Below are positions 52,628 to 61,755 of a DNA stretch of 64,000 nucleotides, one piece after another (within the stretch, counting starts at the first letter, position 1; every line of letters begins with the position of its first letter). The notes under the pieces are model-generated. The model saw nothing but the letters and a program-made list of their open reading frames with translations. It was not told the DNA's origin and did no database searches. A program made the translations under genes and the position numbers. The DNA is from an uncultured Aquimarina sp. (GTDB taxonomy: Bacteria; Bacteroidota; Bacteroidia; Flavobacteriales; Flavobacteriaceae). The DNA lies in the NCBI GenBank assembly GCA_947500505.1, contig CANMSL010000001.1, forward strand, positions 62,001 through 126,000, given 5' to 3'.

Positions 52628-53911
52628 TCAAGCACTTACCATATAAGGAAAATACAAATTAATGGTCGTTCCTTTATTATACTCGCTTTCGATTTCTAAA
52701 ACTCCGTTTTGTTTTTCTACTAATTTTTTAGCGATACTTAAACCAAATCCGGTACCTCTTTCATTTTAAGTTCCGGATGTAGAAGTATTTTTTTCTGTGA
52801 CAAAAAGATCATATAGACTATCGTTTCGTATCTCTATTCCTGTATCCTCGATTGCTATTCTTACTTGACCTCCAATTTTTTCTGATTTTACCACAATATC
52901 AGAACCTCGATGAGAAAATTTTATGGCGTTAGAAATTAAATTTCTCATAACTGTTTCCATCATTGCTGGATTAATGGTTACCTTTAGATCCTTGGGCAAT
53001 TTATTGATCAAACTAATTTCTTTGCTTGTTGTTTTTAAGTCCGAAAATTTAAAGACCTTGTCAACTATAATAGATATTTCTTTCATCTCCAGTAAAACCT
53101 GTGATTGCTTTTTATAGATATTTCCCCATTCTAACAAATCCTCTAACAGATCATTTCCTTTGTCTGCAGCTTGCTTTATCATACCTCTGATATGTTCCCG
53201 TTCCTTTTCATCATCAACATCATCAACCATTTCTATTAAAGATCTAAGCTGATAAAATGGTGTTCTAAGATCGTGTCCAATAATTCTAAAAAGATCATCT
53301 TTAGACTGATTCATTTCTTTCAGTTCTTCATTTTTAATACTTATCAATCTATTTGCCTCTTTTACTTTTCTGGACAATTGTACAAGTAATCGTTGACAGA
53401 AATACGCCATTAAACCTCCTCCTCCAACAATAACAAAATAGAATACTAATTTCTCTAATGGATAATTAGGATAGTAAAACAAGTATAAAGCCATGAAAAC
53501 AAAGTTGATAGTCAGTAAAAAAATAATATGTCTGAAATGAACTAACATTCCGACTGCGAAAAAAAGAAGAGAAACAATTACTTCTACCTTAAGAAAAAAA
53601 GATTCAAATTTGAAATCCGGATCTTCTACACCAAAAAAAATAGATGACATCATACCCAGAATAATTGTATATACGGATAATGTTAATAATCGTGATTTTC
53701 TAATAAATCCCACTTTGTGCAATAGCAATCCCATAGAAACAATGGAAAAGGTAATCAACGCTCTTACAAAGTAAACGCTAAACCCTCCTTGATTATACTC
53801 CACAAGACCGTCTAATATTATCCCAGGAAGTACTATAAAAAGAATTGTAAACAATACCTTGTCGAATTGTGATGACTTGGGCATTGTATCATAAGTATTA
53901 TTAATATCCAT
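52628..53911 (-). pseudogene. Membrane sensor histidine kinase interrupted by an in-frame TAA
   Basis: The frame runs from the ATG at 53911. Six or more membrane helices (1-185) are followed by the H-box IIGHDLRTP (His about 213), the N-box MMETVMRNLISNAIKFSH and the G1 box IEDTGIEI. At 52766-52768 codon 382 is TAA. The same frame goes on for 45 codons with the missing part of the ATPase domain, NERGTGFGLSIAKKLVEKQN (G2 box), and stops at 52628-52630. The intact ends on both sides show one nonsense change, probably of a Lys or Gln codon, or a base error. The truncated product would lack the G2 box. No response regulator is adjacent. Confidence 0.82.
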
Positions 53912-54146
53912 AGTAATATCAATTTATTAAGCCCATTTAAATGTTTTTCGAAAAATGTAAAATTCTTTAATTATCGTTAAAGTAAACAAAAAAATCGATT
54001 AAAAACACTTTTCAGGCAGCTTTTTACTAAAAAGTGAGAATATTGATGAGTCTCTTTTTATCTAAATTATCATTGGATTATTCTTTTTTATTCATCATTG
54101 TTGGTATTATAAGAAGTTCTCGTCTAAGTTATAAGAGCATTAGATT

Positions 54147-54644
54147 ATGACACACAAACTTTTCATATTGTTAACTGCATCTTTATTTATAGGTAACGAA
54201 ATATTCTCTCAAAAAGAATATCATCGAGAATATTACAGTAGCGGCACAATTAAAGCGGAAGGTTGGTTAATGAATCATCAAAAGATAAACTATTGGTATT
54301 CCTATCATCACAATGGAAATATTTCTGAACAAGGGCATTTCAGAAATAATAAGAAAGAAGGATATTGGTATTTTTATTCAGAAGAAGGCAAACTGATTAA
54401 AGAAGGACATTTTATAAAAAATAAAGCAGAAAAATGGTGGATTATTTACGATATTGCCCCCAATGATAAGAAAGATAAGATCATACGAAAATATCAATAT
54501 CGAAATAATAAAAAAAACGGATATTGTCTATTGTATAAAAATAATAAGCTTTTTAAAGCAGAAAAATATATCAATGATGAAAAAACTGGAGAATGGACAG
54601 ATGTTTTTAGCTTTAAAAAAGACAATCCCAATGCTCCGCTGTAA
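54147..54644 (+). CDS. Secreted MORN/YwqK-like repeat protein
   Basis: 165 residues with a signal peptide (LFILLTASLFIGNEIFS). Repeats of the MORN/YwqK type run through the mature part (GTIKAEGWLMNHQKINYWYSY; GNISEQGHFRNNKKEGYWYFY; KLIKEGHFIKNKAEKWW). Such repeats are common in Bacteroidota and often called YwqK antitoxin, a name with no support here. The next gene starts on the base after its stop, so it heads the glycosyltransferase operon. Confidence 0.8.
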   Translation: MTHKLFILLTASLFIGNEIFSQKEYHREYYSSGTIKAEGWLMNHQKINYWYSYHHNGNISEQGHFRNNKKEGYWYFYSEEGKLIKEGHFIKNKAEKWWIIYDIAPNDKKDKIIRKYQYRNNKKNGYCLLYKNNKLFKAEKYINDEKTGEWTDVFSFKKDNPNAPL

Positions 54645-55337
54645 ATGAATCCCATAATAAAAGTTATCATACCTGCTTTTAATGAAGAAGACTCGATTGG
54701 TCTTGTAATACATGAAATTCCTAACGAAATCTCTGAGATAATTGTGGTAAGTAATCACTCTACAGACAAAACCGAATCAGTTGCCAAGAATGCTGGTGCT
54801 ATTGTTTTAAGAGAAGAAAAAATGGGATATGGATACGCTTGTCTAAAAGGCCTGGATTATATTGCTGCACAAAAATGCACTCCGGAAATCATAGTGTTTC
54901 TGGATGGTGATTATAGTGATTATCCCGAAGAATTGACAAAAATTGTTGCTCCCATTATTAATCAAGATATAGACATGGTCATTGGTGCACGGGATAAAAA
55001 ATTAAGAGAACCGGGCTCTATGACGGTTCCTCAAATTTTTGGGAATTGGCTGGCCACAACTTTGATGAGATTGTTTTTTGGAGCAAAATTTACTGATCTT
55101 GGCCCCTTTAGAGCAATTAAATATGATAAGCTTTTAGAATTAAACATGCAAGATAAAACCTACGGATGGACAGTAGAAATGCAACTCAAAGCTATTAAAA
55201 AACGTTTTTCGTATGTAGAGGTTCCTGTGAGATATAAAAAGAGAATAGGAGTCTCAAAAGTTTCAGGAACCATAAAAGGTGCTATATTTGCAGGCGTTAA
55301 GATTTTAAGTTGGATTTTTAAATATAGCTTTCAGTAA
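54645..55337 (+). CDS. GT2 glycosyltransferase, dolichyl-phosphate-mannose-synthase-like
   Basis: 230 residues without membrane helices. GT2 marks: IKVIIPAFNEEDSIGLVI, SNHSTDKTE, ILREEKMGYGYACLKGL-type segment, IVFLDGDYSDYPEEL with the DxD site, and DLGPFRAIKYDKLLEL. The close fit is to enzymes that load a sugar on a polyprenyl phosphate. It ends at the base where the next GT2 gene starts. With the polytopic enzymes downstream it suggests a membrane glycolipid or glycan pathway. Confidence 0.85.
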   Translation: MNPIIKVIIPAFNEEDSIGLVIHEIPNEISEIIVVSNHSTDKTESVAKNAGAIVLREEKMGYGYACLKGLDYIAAQKCTPEIIVFLDGDYSDYPEELTKIVAPIINQDIDMVIGARDKKLREPGSMTVPQIFGNWLATTLMRLFFGAKFTDLGPFRAIKYDKLLELNMQDKTYGWTVEMQLKAIKKRFSYVEVPVRYKKRIGVSKVSGTIKGAIFAGVKILSWIFKYSFQ

Positions 55338-56809
55338 TGGATATTGCTATCATTGTTATTTATACATTAGCGCTACTAATAATTTTCTTGTATAGTTTGG
55401 CGCAGTTGAATTTACTTTTCAACTATCTTAAATCTCGTAAATTGGATGACAAATCTCCTACTTTTGACCTTTCTAAAGAAGAAGAAACTCCTTATGTTAC
55501 CGTGCAGTTACCTGTTTATAATGAACTCTATGTAATGGAACGTTTACTGGATAATATTGCCCTATTAGAATATCCTAAAAACAAATTGGAAATACAGGTG
55601 TTAGACGATTCTACTGATGAATCCGTGCATATTACAGAAGCACATATACAAAAGCTTCAAAAGACAGGATTGGACATTCAGCATATCCGCAGAGAGGATC
55701 GGACAGGTTTTAAGGCCGGAGCTTTAAAAGAAGGGCTGAAGATTGCCAAAGGTGAATTTATAGCTATTTTTGATGCAGATTTTCTTCCAGGTAAAAAATG
55801 GTTATTACAAACAATTCCATATTTTAAAAACAAAAATATAGGGGTTGTACAAACACGGTGGGGACATATCAATAGAGATTATTCTATGCTTACCAAAATT
55901 CAAGCGTTTGCACTGGATTTTCATTTTACCATGGAGCAAGTTGGTCGTAATTATAAAAACCACTTTATTAACTTTAATGGAACCGCTGGTGTATGGAGAA
56001 AGAAATGTATAGAAGATGCTGGAAATTGGCAAGGTGATACATTGACTGAAGACTTAGATTTAAGTTATAGAGCACAGCTTAAAAAATGGAAATTTAAGTA
56101 CCTGGAAGAGGTAGAAACTCCAGCAGAGTTACCAGTTATAATTAGCGCTGCTCGTTCACAACAATTCAGATGGAACAAAGGTGCAGCAGAAAATTTCCAA
56201 AAGTTATATTGGAAAATGCTCAAAGATCCAACCGTTTCTTTTAAAACTAAATTTCATAGTTTTTTTCATTTACTAAATAGCAGTATGTTCTTATTGGTAT
56301 TATTAGTTGCGGTATTAAGTGTTCCTGTAATGTATATTAAAAATAGCAATCCTCTGTTTAGCTGGTATTTTAATGTGATTGCTTTTTTTGCCTTAAGTAC
56401 CGTGATATTTTTCTTTTGTTATTGGCATACTTTCAAAAAAATTCATAGCGGTGGCTTTTGGAATTTTATTGAATATATTAAAATGTTTTTTACTTTCTTT
56501 TCTATCGCAATGGGATTCTCTGTACACAACTCTATGGCAGTTCTAGAAGGTCATTTCGGAAAGAAAAGTGAGTTTGTAAGAACTCCAAAATTCAACATAA
56601 ATACACTGAAAGATTCCTGGAAGGGCAATAAGTATGTGAACAAGAATATTTCTGGAAACACGATCATTGAAGCATTGCTGATGTGCTACTTTGCATTTGC
56701 CCTATATAGTGCTTTTAAGCTTCAGGATTTTGGTTTATTCTTGTTTCACATTATGTTGTTTCTCGGATTTGGATTTGTATTTTTCAAATCGGTTACTTCT
56801 AAAATGTAA
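55337..56809 (+). CDS. Processive-type membrane GT2 glycosyltransferase (cellulose-synthase-like)
   Basis: 490 residues. An N-terminal membrane helix, a GT2 domain with VTVQLPVYNELYVMERLL, LDDSTDES, AIFDADFLPGKKW (DxD), TLTEDLDLSYRA (TED) and QQFRWNKGAAE (Q-x-x-R-W), then four or five C-terminal helices. The full D, DxD, TED, QxxRW set is that of cellulose synthase, ceramide glucosyltransferase and related enzymes. The product is not predictable. The gene overlaps both neighbours (ATG in TAATG at the 3' end). Confidence 0.88.
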   Translation: MDIAIIVIYTLALLIIFLYSLAQLNLLFNYLKSRKLDDKSPTFDLSKEEETPYVTVQLPVYNELYVMERLLDNIALLEYPKNKLEIQVLDDSTDESVHITEAHIQKLQKTGLDIQHIRREDRTGFKAGALKEGLKIAKGEFIAIFDADFLPGKKWLLQTIPYFKNKNIGVVQTRWGHINRDYSMLTKIQAFALDFHFTMEQVGRNYKNHFINFNGTAGVWRKKCIEDAGNWQGDTLTEDLDLSYRAQLKKWKFKYLEEVETPAELPVIISAARSQQFRWNKGAAENFQKLYWKMLKDPTVSFKTKFHSFFHLLNSSMFLLVLLVAVLSVPVMYIKNSNPLFSWYFNVIAFFALSTVIFFFCYWHTFKKIHSGGFWNFIEYIKMFFTFFSIAMGFSVHNSMAVLEGHFGKKSEFVRTPKFNINTLKDSWKGNKYVNKNISGNTIIEALLMCYFAFALYSAFKLQDFGLFLFHIMLFLGFGFVFFKSVTSKM

Positions 56810-58194
56810 TGGTAAAACTATGGAAATACAATAAGTTTTCCATTATCCTCACCTTTGTTTGTGCCTTATTTTACTATAGTTTCGCTTATCAGTTAGAACG
56901 AACTGATTATAGTAAAATGTTTGGTCTATGGATCGGGTTATTTTTCCTGTCTTATAAAATTATCAAAATCAACCCTAACAATACTAAATTCTTAGCTGGA
57001 GTGGCCTTAGGATTTAGAATTGTATTCTTATTAGCCGTTCCTAATCTATCTCAAGATTTTTATCGATTTATTTGGGATGGCAGAATCCTATTAGAAGGAT
57101 TAAATCCTTACTTATCGTTACCCGAAACCTGGATTATCCAAGGCAATGCGCCAATCGCTCAAGCAAATGAGTTATATGAAGGTATGGGCGTACTTAATGG
57201 TAGTCACTATACTAATTACCCTCCCGTAAGTCAGTTTTGCTACTTGATTGCAGGAATCTTTGCAGGAAAAAGTATAATAGGTTCTGCGGTTGTGATGAGG
57301 CTTCTAATTATTCTGGCGGATATTGGTACTTTTATTTATGGAAGAAAACTTTTGCAAATGCTCCACATTCCGAAAGACAGAATCTTCTGGTATATCCTAA
57401 ACCCTTTTGTCATCATAGAACTTACCGGGAATCTTCATTTTGAAGCAGTGATGATATTCTTTATTATTTGGTCTTTGTATTTATTACAAAAAGGATATTG
57501 GCATTGGGCAGCAATTGCTCTTGCGCTTTCTGTATCTGTTAAGTTAATTCCATTATTGTTTTTACCACTTTTCTTTCAGAAGTTTATTATAGGATTTGAT
57601 CACATTAGCCTTAAAAATCGATTACTGAAACTTATAGGCTTCTATAGCATAATCATTCTAATAACGATACTTCTTTTTGCTCCTTTTCTATCTTCTGAAT
57701 TTATTTTTAATTTCAGTAAAACAATTGGACTTTGGTTTCAGAATTTTGAATTTAATGCGAGTGTATATTACATCATTCGCTGGATTGGCTACCAAACTAT
57801 TGGATGGAACATTATCGGTACAGTTGGAAAGATTTTACCGATGATTGTGATAGGTATTCTTTTATTACTTACTTTTTTCAGAAAAAACAACACAACAACT
57901 GAATTAATTACTGTAATGGTTATTGGTATTAGTAGTTATTATTTCTTATCAACTACTGTCCATCCCTGGTATTTGGCTGTTCCGTTAGTACTTTGTGTTT
58001 TTACTAACTACAGGTTCCCCATTTGGTGGTCTTTTGCCATTATATTGAGCTATACAGCATATATACATCCTGATTTTAAAGAAAATTTATGGTTTGTTGC
58101 TCTGGAATATAGTATTGTATTTGGTATTTTTATTTTTGAAGTATCAAAATTTACAAAGATTACATCACTTAAATCGATTTACTTTGAACATTAA
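56809..58194 (+). CDS. Polytopic membrane glycosyltransferase (GT-C, GT87-like mannosyltransferase)
   Basis: 461 residues with about eleven membrane segments. The first periplasmic loop carries the acidic site of GT-C enzymes (LSQDFYRFIWDGRILLEGLNPY). Enzymes of this class use polyprenyl-phosphate sugars as donors, which fits a dolichyl-phosphate-mannose-synthase-like gene two positions upstream. The start ATG overlaps the previous stop. It probably acts on the outer face of the inner membrane. Confidence 0.8.
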   Translation: MVKLWKYNKFSIILTFVCALFYYSFAYQLERTDYSKMFGLWIGLFFLSYKIIKINPNNTKFLAGVALGFRIVFLLAVPNLSQDFYRFIWDGRILLEGLNPYLSLPETWIIQGNAPIAQANELYEGMGVLNGSHYTNYPPVSQFCYLIAGIFAGKSIIGSAVVMRLLIILADIGTFIYGRKLLQMLHIPKDRIFWYILNPFVIIELTGNLHFEAVMIFFIIWSLYLLQKGYWHWAAIALALSVSVKLIPLLFLPLFFQKFIIGFDHISLKNRLLKLIGFYSIIILITILLFAPFLSSEFIFNFSKTIGLWFQNFEFNASVYYIIRWIGYQTIGWNIIGTVGKILPMIVIGILLLLTFFRKNNTTTELITVMVIGISSYYFLSTTVHPWYLAVPLVLCVFTNYRFPIWWSFAIILSYTAYIHPDFKENLWFVALEYSIVFGIFIFEVSKFTKITSLKSIYFEH

Positions 58195-59011
58195 TTTTAG
58201 AAAAATAGGACGAAGGTTACTTAGATTCATTGCATTTATTGCCGTTTTGATACTCTGTGGATATATCTTTTTATATGTAAAGCAAGAACGCTTTTTTTTC
58301 AATCCTAAAACTTTACCCAAAGATTATACATATTCTTTTGATCAACCTTTTGAAGAAATTAATATAGCAGTAGAGGATGATGTAAATTTAAATGCCTTAC
58401 TATTCAAAACGGATTCTATTAGCAAAGGTGTGATCCTATATTTTCATGGCAACGCCGGAGCGATCCACGAATGGGGAGAACGAGCCTATTTATATACAGA
58501 AAACAAATTTGACGTCTTATTTGTAGATTACAGAGGATATGGTAAAAGTGATAGTTTTTATGAGGAAGAATCTGAATTGTATAATGATGCCCAAAAAATA
58601 TATGATTATGTGCTTACTCGTTACGAAGAAAAAGATGTTATTATATTAGGGTATTCAATAGGAACAGGGTTTGCTTCTTTTGCAGCAGCAAAGAATAACC
58701 CTAAACTTTTGATACTGGAAGCCCCATATTATGCATGGAATGAATTTATCGCCAGTATGGCTCCTGTTCCGCAAGCATTAATTAATTACGAAATTCCATC
58801 ATATAAGTTTTTAAGAGAGGTAAAATGCCCAATTCGAGTTTTTCATGGCTCTAAAGATTTTCTGATCAAACCAGAAGAACATTCTAAACGACTAAAAAAC
58901 TTGTATCCCGATAAAATCGAACTGACACTCATCAAAGGTGCTGGTCATAACGGTATTTATCTTTCTAAACAATATTATGATGAGTTAAAGGAGTTGTTGG
59001 CAAGGTATTAG
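58184..59011 (+). CDS. Membrane-anchored alpha/beta hydrolase
   Basis: The start used is TTG at 58184, which gives about 275 residues and overlaps the previous stop by 11 bp; a frame open from 58094 would run 100 bp into that gene. An N-terminal membrane anchor (LLRFIAFIAVLILCGYIFLYV) is followed by the hydrolase core: YFHGNAGAIHEWGER (oxyanion loop), VDYRGYGKSDS, ILGYSIGTGFASF with nucleophile Ser, FHGSKDFLI with Asp and GAGHNGI with His. Similar to ABHD13/YqkD-type serine hydrolases. Substrate unknown. It closes the glycosyltransferase operon. Confidence 0.8.
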   Translation: MNINFRKIGRRLLRFIAFIAVLILCGYIFLYVKQERFFFNPKTLPKDYTYSFDQPFEEINIAVEDDVNLNALLFKTDSISKGVILYFHGNAGAIHEWGERAYLYTENKFDVLFVDYRGYGKSDSFYEEESELYNDAQKIYDYVLTRYEEKDVIILGYSIGTGFASFAAAKNNPKLLILEAPYYAWNEFIASMAPVPQALINYEIPSYKFLREVKCPIRVFHGSKDFLIKPEEHSKRLKNLYPDKIELTLIKGAGHNGIYLSKQYYDELKELLARY

Positions 59012-59075
59012 TGATAGAATAACGAGATTAATTAATACCACACTCTTATTTCATTATAATTTAATAATTTTTGAA

Positions 59076-59915
59076 TCACATCATCCTCAGATTGATAACT
59101 TCTTGCTCCGTAAGTATTCTCCAATGCCCTCTGGGTAGATCTTTTTTAGTTAATCCAGCAAATATGACTCTGTCTAGTTTTACAACATTATAATTAAGAT
59201 GTTCGAAAATTTTTGTTACGATCCCGTTTTTTGAGGACATTAACTGGATTCCTATTTCATTTTTAGATGCTCCCTCGATGTAAGAGATTTCATCAACTTG
59301 TATAAAACCTTCCTCTAATTTAATTCCTTTCTCGATTTTCTGAAAATCCTCAAACTTCAGATTGCGATCTAACTCTACATGGAAAATTTTACGAACTCCT
59401 GTTTTATGATGTGTTAGTTTCTTTTCTAAATCTACATCATTAGTAAACAATAACAATCCTGTCGTATTTCGTTCTAATCTCCCTACTGGTTTTAATTTTG
59501 CTTTGGACGCATTGGCAACTAAATCCATTACTGTCCTGGTTTTTTCGGGGCTTGTAGAAGTCACAAAACCTTTTGGCTTATTAAGTAGTACATATTCTTT
59601 CTTCTCAGGTGTAATAAGCCTACCATCGAACTTAACTTCATCGCTGAGCTTTACTTTATAGCCCATTTCTGTGACAGGCTTCCCGTTTACCCAAACACTA
59701 CCTGTTTTGATATACAAATCTGCATCTCTTCTGGAACAAACTCCGGAGTTAGCAACAAATTTATTTAATCGGATTTCATCAGAATCAGAAATCTTCTTTG
59801 GTGGGGTATTCTTATTTTTTATAGGAGCATTACCTCTGGCGTATGATTTCTTTTTTGGTTTACCTCCCTGTCTTCCACTTCCTTTTTCTCTGCTGGAATT
59901 ATCTCCACGACTCAT
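59076..59915 (-). CDS. RluB/RsuA-type pseudouridine synthase with altered active site
   Basis: 279 residues. A basic, disordered N-terminus (~1-45), an S4 RNA-binding domain (RLNKFVANSGVCSRRDADLYI, ~50-95) and a pseudouridine synthase domain (EYVLLNKPKGFVTSTS onward). The catalytic motif GRLDxxTxGLLLxTND reads GRLERNTTGLLLFTND: the catalytic Asp is Glu148 (codon GAA at 59472-59474). The later basic motif, usually GRNRxVRR before FEHxxY, reads SKNGIVTKIFEHLNY. Position next to the mevalonate/UbiA genes is usual in flavobacteria. It may be weakly active or act only as an RNA-binding factor. Confidence 0.85.
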   Translation of the reverse strand: MSRGDNSSREKGSGRQGGKPKKKSYARGNAPIKNKNTPPKKISDSDEIRLNKFVANSGVCSRRDADLYIKTGSVWVNGKPVTEMGYKVKLSDEVKFDGRLITPEKKEYVLLNKPKGFVTSTSPEKTRTVMDLVANASKAKLKPVGRLERNTTGLLLFTNDVDLEKKLTHHKTGVRKIFHVELDRNLKFEDFQKIEKGIKLEEGFIQVDEISYIEGASKNEIGIQLMSSKNGIVTKIFEHLNYNVVKLDRVIFAGLTKKDLPRGHWRILTEQEVINLRMM

Positions 59916-59964
59916 ATCTTACATTTTTTTGCAAAGATAGTTGTTTAGTTTTTAGAAATAACAA

Positions 59965-60921
59965 CTATTCCTTACCAAACCAAACCGTACTTTGACGCTC
60001 TCTATTTACACTCAACTGTGTTACATCGGGTCTGGAATAATGCCCGACCGGATCAAAATTCTGGCGCTCTTCTAATACAAGATTAAAATCTAACGTTTCA
60101 ATCAGCAATTCTTCTTTATGAAGTACAGGTTCTAAGATCCATTCTCCATCAGGTCCGGCAATACACGAACCACCATTTCCTAAAACATCAGGTGCTTTTT
60201 TCAGAATTTCCTCTAAATGGGGTGTTGTTGGTGGAAAATCCTCTTTACGCATCAAACTAGAAACCGAAATCACATAAGACCTCGATTCTCTGGCTATAAA
60301 ACGAGTAATATCTTTGGTATTATAATCACTACCAGGCCATACAGCTACATGCAGGTTTTCCCCTTGTCCATATAATGCAGCCCTTGGCAATGGCATCCAG
60401 TTCTCCCAGCAATTTAAACCTCCAAGCGTAAATGCTTTTAGAGCATGTACCCGAAGCCCATTACCATCTCCAGGTGCCCAAGTTAATCGCTCCTCATAGG
60501 TGGGTTGTAACTTACGGTGTACTGATTTAATTTCTCCTTGTTCATCTATATACACCAAAGATGCATACAAGCTATGACCTCCTCTATCCAATGGTCGCTC
60601 AATGATACCTAAATAGATAGCAATGTGATGTTCTTTAGCAAGACTACAAATAGTATTCAAATCCCCTCGTTCTATCAACACCGCATTCTGAGCATAATGC
60701 GCATGAATTTCTTTCTGAACTTTATTATCAAATTGGGCACCATCAGTAAGTGAGACCCAAAACGGGTATCCGGGAAGTAATGTCTCTCCAAAAACTACCA
60801 ACTCAGCTTCTTTTGAGGCTGCTTCGATAATTGATTCTTTTATTTTTTCTATGGTGGCATTTTTATCCAACCAAACAGGTGATATCTGTGCTAATGCAAC
60901 AGTAAGTAATTGATTCTTCAT
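59965..60921 (-). CDS. Nitrilase family carbon-nitrogen hydrolase
   Basis: 318 residues. The catalytic triad is visible: Glu46 (VVFGETLLPGYPFW), Lys137 (VHRKLQPTYEERLTWAPGDG) and Cys171 (LGGLNCWENWMPLPRAALY). The CWENxMPL context is that of true nitrilases, which turn nitriles into acids and ammonia, rather than of amidases. No signal peptide. It stands alone between a pseudouridine synthase and a long upstream gap, with no aldoxime dehydratase or nitrile hydratase near. Confidence 0.9.
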   Translation of the reverse strand: MKNQLLTVALAQISPVWLDKNATIEKIKESIIEAASKEAELVVFGETLLPGYPFWVSLTDGAQFDNKVQKEIHAHYAQNAVLIERGDLNTICSLAKEHHIAIYLGIIERPLDRGGHSLYASLVYIDEQGEIKSVHRKLQPTYEERLTWAPGDGNGLRVHALKAFTLGGLNCWENWMPLPRAALYGQGENLHVAVWPGSDYNTKDITRFIARESRSYVISVSSLMRKEDFPPTTPHLEEILKKAPDVLGNGGSCIAGPDGEWILEPVLHKEELLIETLDFNLVLEERQNFDPVGHYSRPDVTQLSVNRERQSTVWFGKE

Positions 60922-61354
60922 TAAGAATGTGCGTGTTTATCATTAAAAATTTACAAATTTTAAGGATTTAGTTAACGAATAATTAATATACAAAAATTTG
61001 AAATTCAACCACTTAAATCTAAACATTGACATTATGGTTAAGCCCTTCGATAACGTTAATTTAACATTAGAATAGATGTAAAATTTAATTATCCGCACTT
61101 TAATACTATGAAAATTTAGCAATTTGACATCAGTTAAATCGATCCTCCTAAATACCCTTAAAGTAAACTTATGAAAAGTATATATTATTCAAAGTTCAAT
61201 TTATGTTAAAACGCCCGCTTTTTTACACAATAGTAAACTTAGGAACACATTCTAATAAAATTCGAATTCAAAAAAATTCACATTTCGCATCTACATTTGT
61301 ACTGTAAAATTTAAACAATCAATATCCTAAAACTCAAATCTAAAAGACAAAAAA
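60922..61354. other. Divergent intergenic region
   Basis: About 430 bp between the nitrilase and the small secreted protein. A clear -7 box (61292-61299) serves the latter. No other gene or structure was recognised. Confidence 0.55.
61292..61299 (+). promoter_or_regulatory. -7 element of the small secreted protein gene
   Basis: TACATTTG matches TAnnTTTG exactly, 55 bp before the ATG at 61355. No good TTTG is present at the -33 position. Confidence 0.55.
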
Positions 61355-61699
61355 ATGAAAAAATTAATTGTATTAGTAGTAGCGATTTTAGCAACAACTC
61401 AGATTTTTGCAAATGACAAAAACACAGAAGAAACAACTGAACAAAAACTAAGAAATGAAATAGCGCTTTTATTGGATAAACCACAATTCGAATTAGAAAG
61501 CAACGAAATTAAAGCTAACATAGAATTTATCTTAAACGCTAAAGGTGAGATTGTAATTTTAACTGTAGATTCTGAAAAAGAAGCAGTAGCGTCTTTTGTA
61601 AAGTCCAGATTAAATTACAAAAAAGTTGATACTGATAATATTAGAACTGGGAATAAAATTTTTAAAATAAAGCTTAAAGTACTTAATCCAGAAGCTTAA
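61355..61699 (+). CDS. Small secreted protein, unknown function
   Basis: 114 residues. Signal peptide MKKLIVLVVAILATTQIFA, then a mature domain of ~95 residues (LRNEIALLLDKPQFELESNE; ANIEFILNAKGEIVILTVDSE; VKSRLNYKKVDTDNIRTGNK; FKIKLKVLNPEA). The alternating pattern resembles the TonB C-terminal-like or energy-transducer fold seen in small flavobacterial periplasmic proteins, but this is only an impression. It has its own promoter and terminator. Confidence 0.78.
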   Translation: MKKLIVLVVAILATTQIFANDKNTEETTEQKLRNEIALLLDKPQFELESNEIKANIEFILNAKGEIVILTVDSEKEAVASFVKSRLNYKKVDTDNIRTGNKIFKIKLKVLNPEA

Positions 61700-61717
61700 A
61701 TTTATTAATAATTTCAC

Positions 61718-61753
61718 AAAAGTAGTTACATTGTAATCGATGTAACTACTTTT
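61718..61753. terminator. Bidirectional terminator between the small secreted protein and UbiA genes
   Basis: A 14-bp perfect stem (AAAAGTAGTTACAT and ATGTAACTACTTTT) with an 8-base loop, A run on the left and T run on the right. It lies 18 bp after one stop and 2 bp before the other. Confidence 0.9.
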
Positions 61754-61755
61754 TT

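Noticed and set aside
52628..53911. TAA in the kinase as a recoding site
   Set aside because: TAA is not a known selenocysteine or pyrrolysine codon and no stem-loop or slippery site stands out; mutation or base error is simpler.
54147..54644. YwqK antitoxin of a toxin-antitoxin pair
   Set aside because: The protein has a signal peptide and MORN-like repeats and no toxin gene is adjacent; it heads a glycosyltransferase operon.
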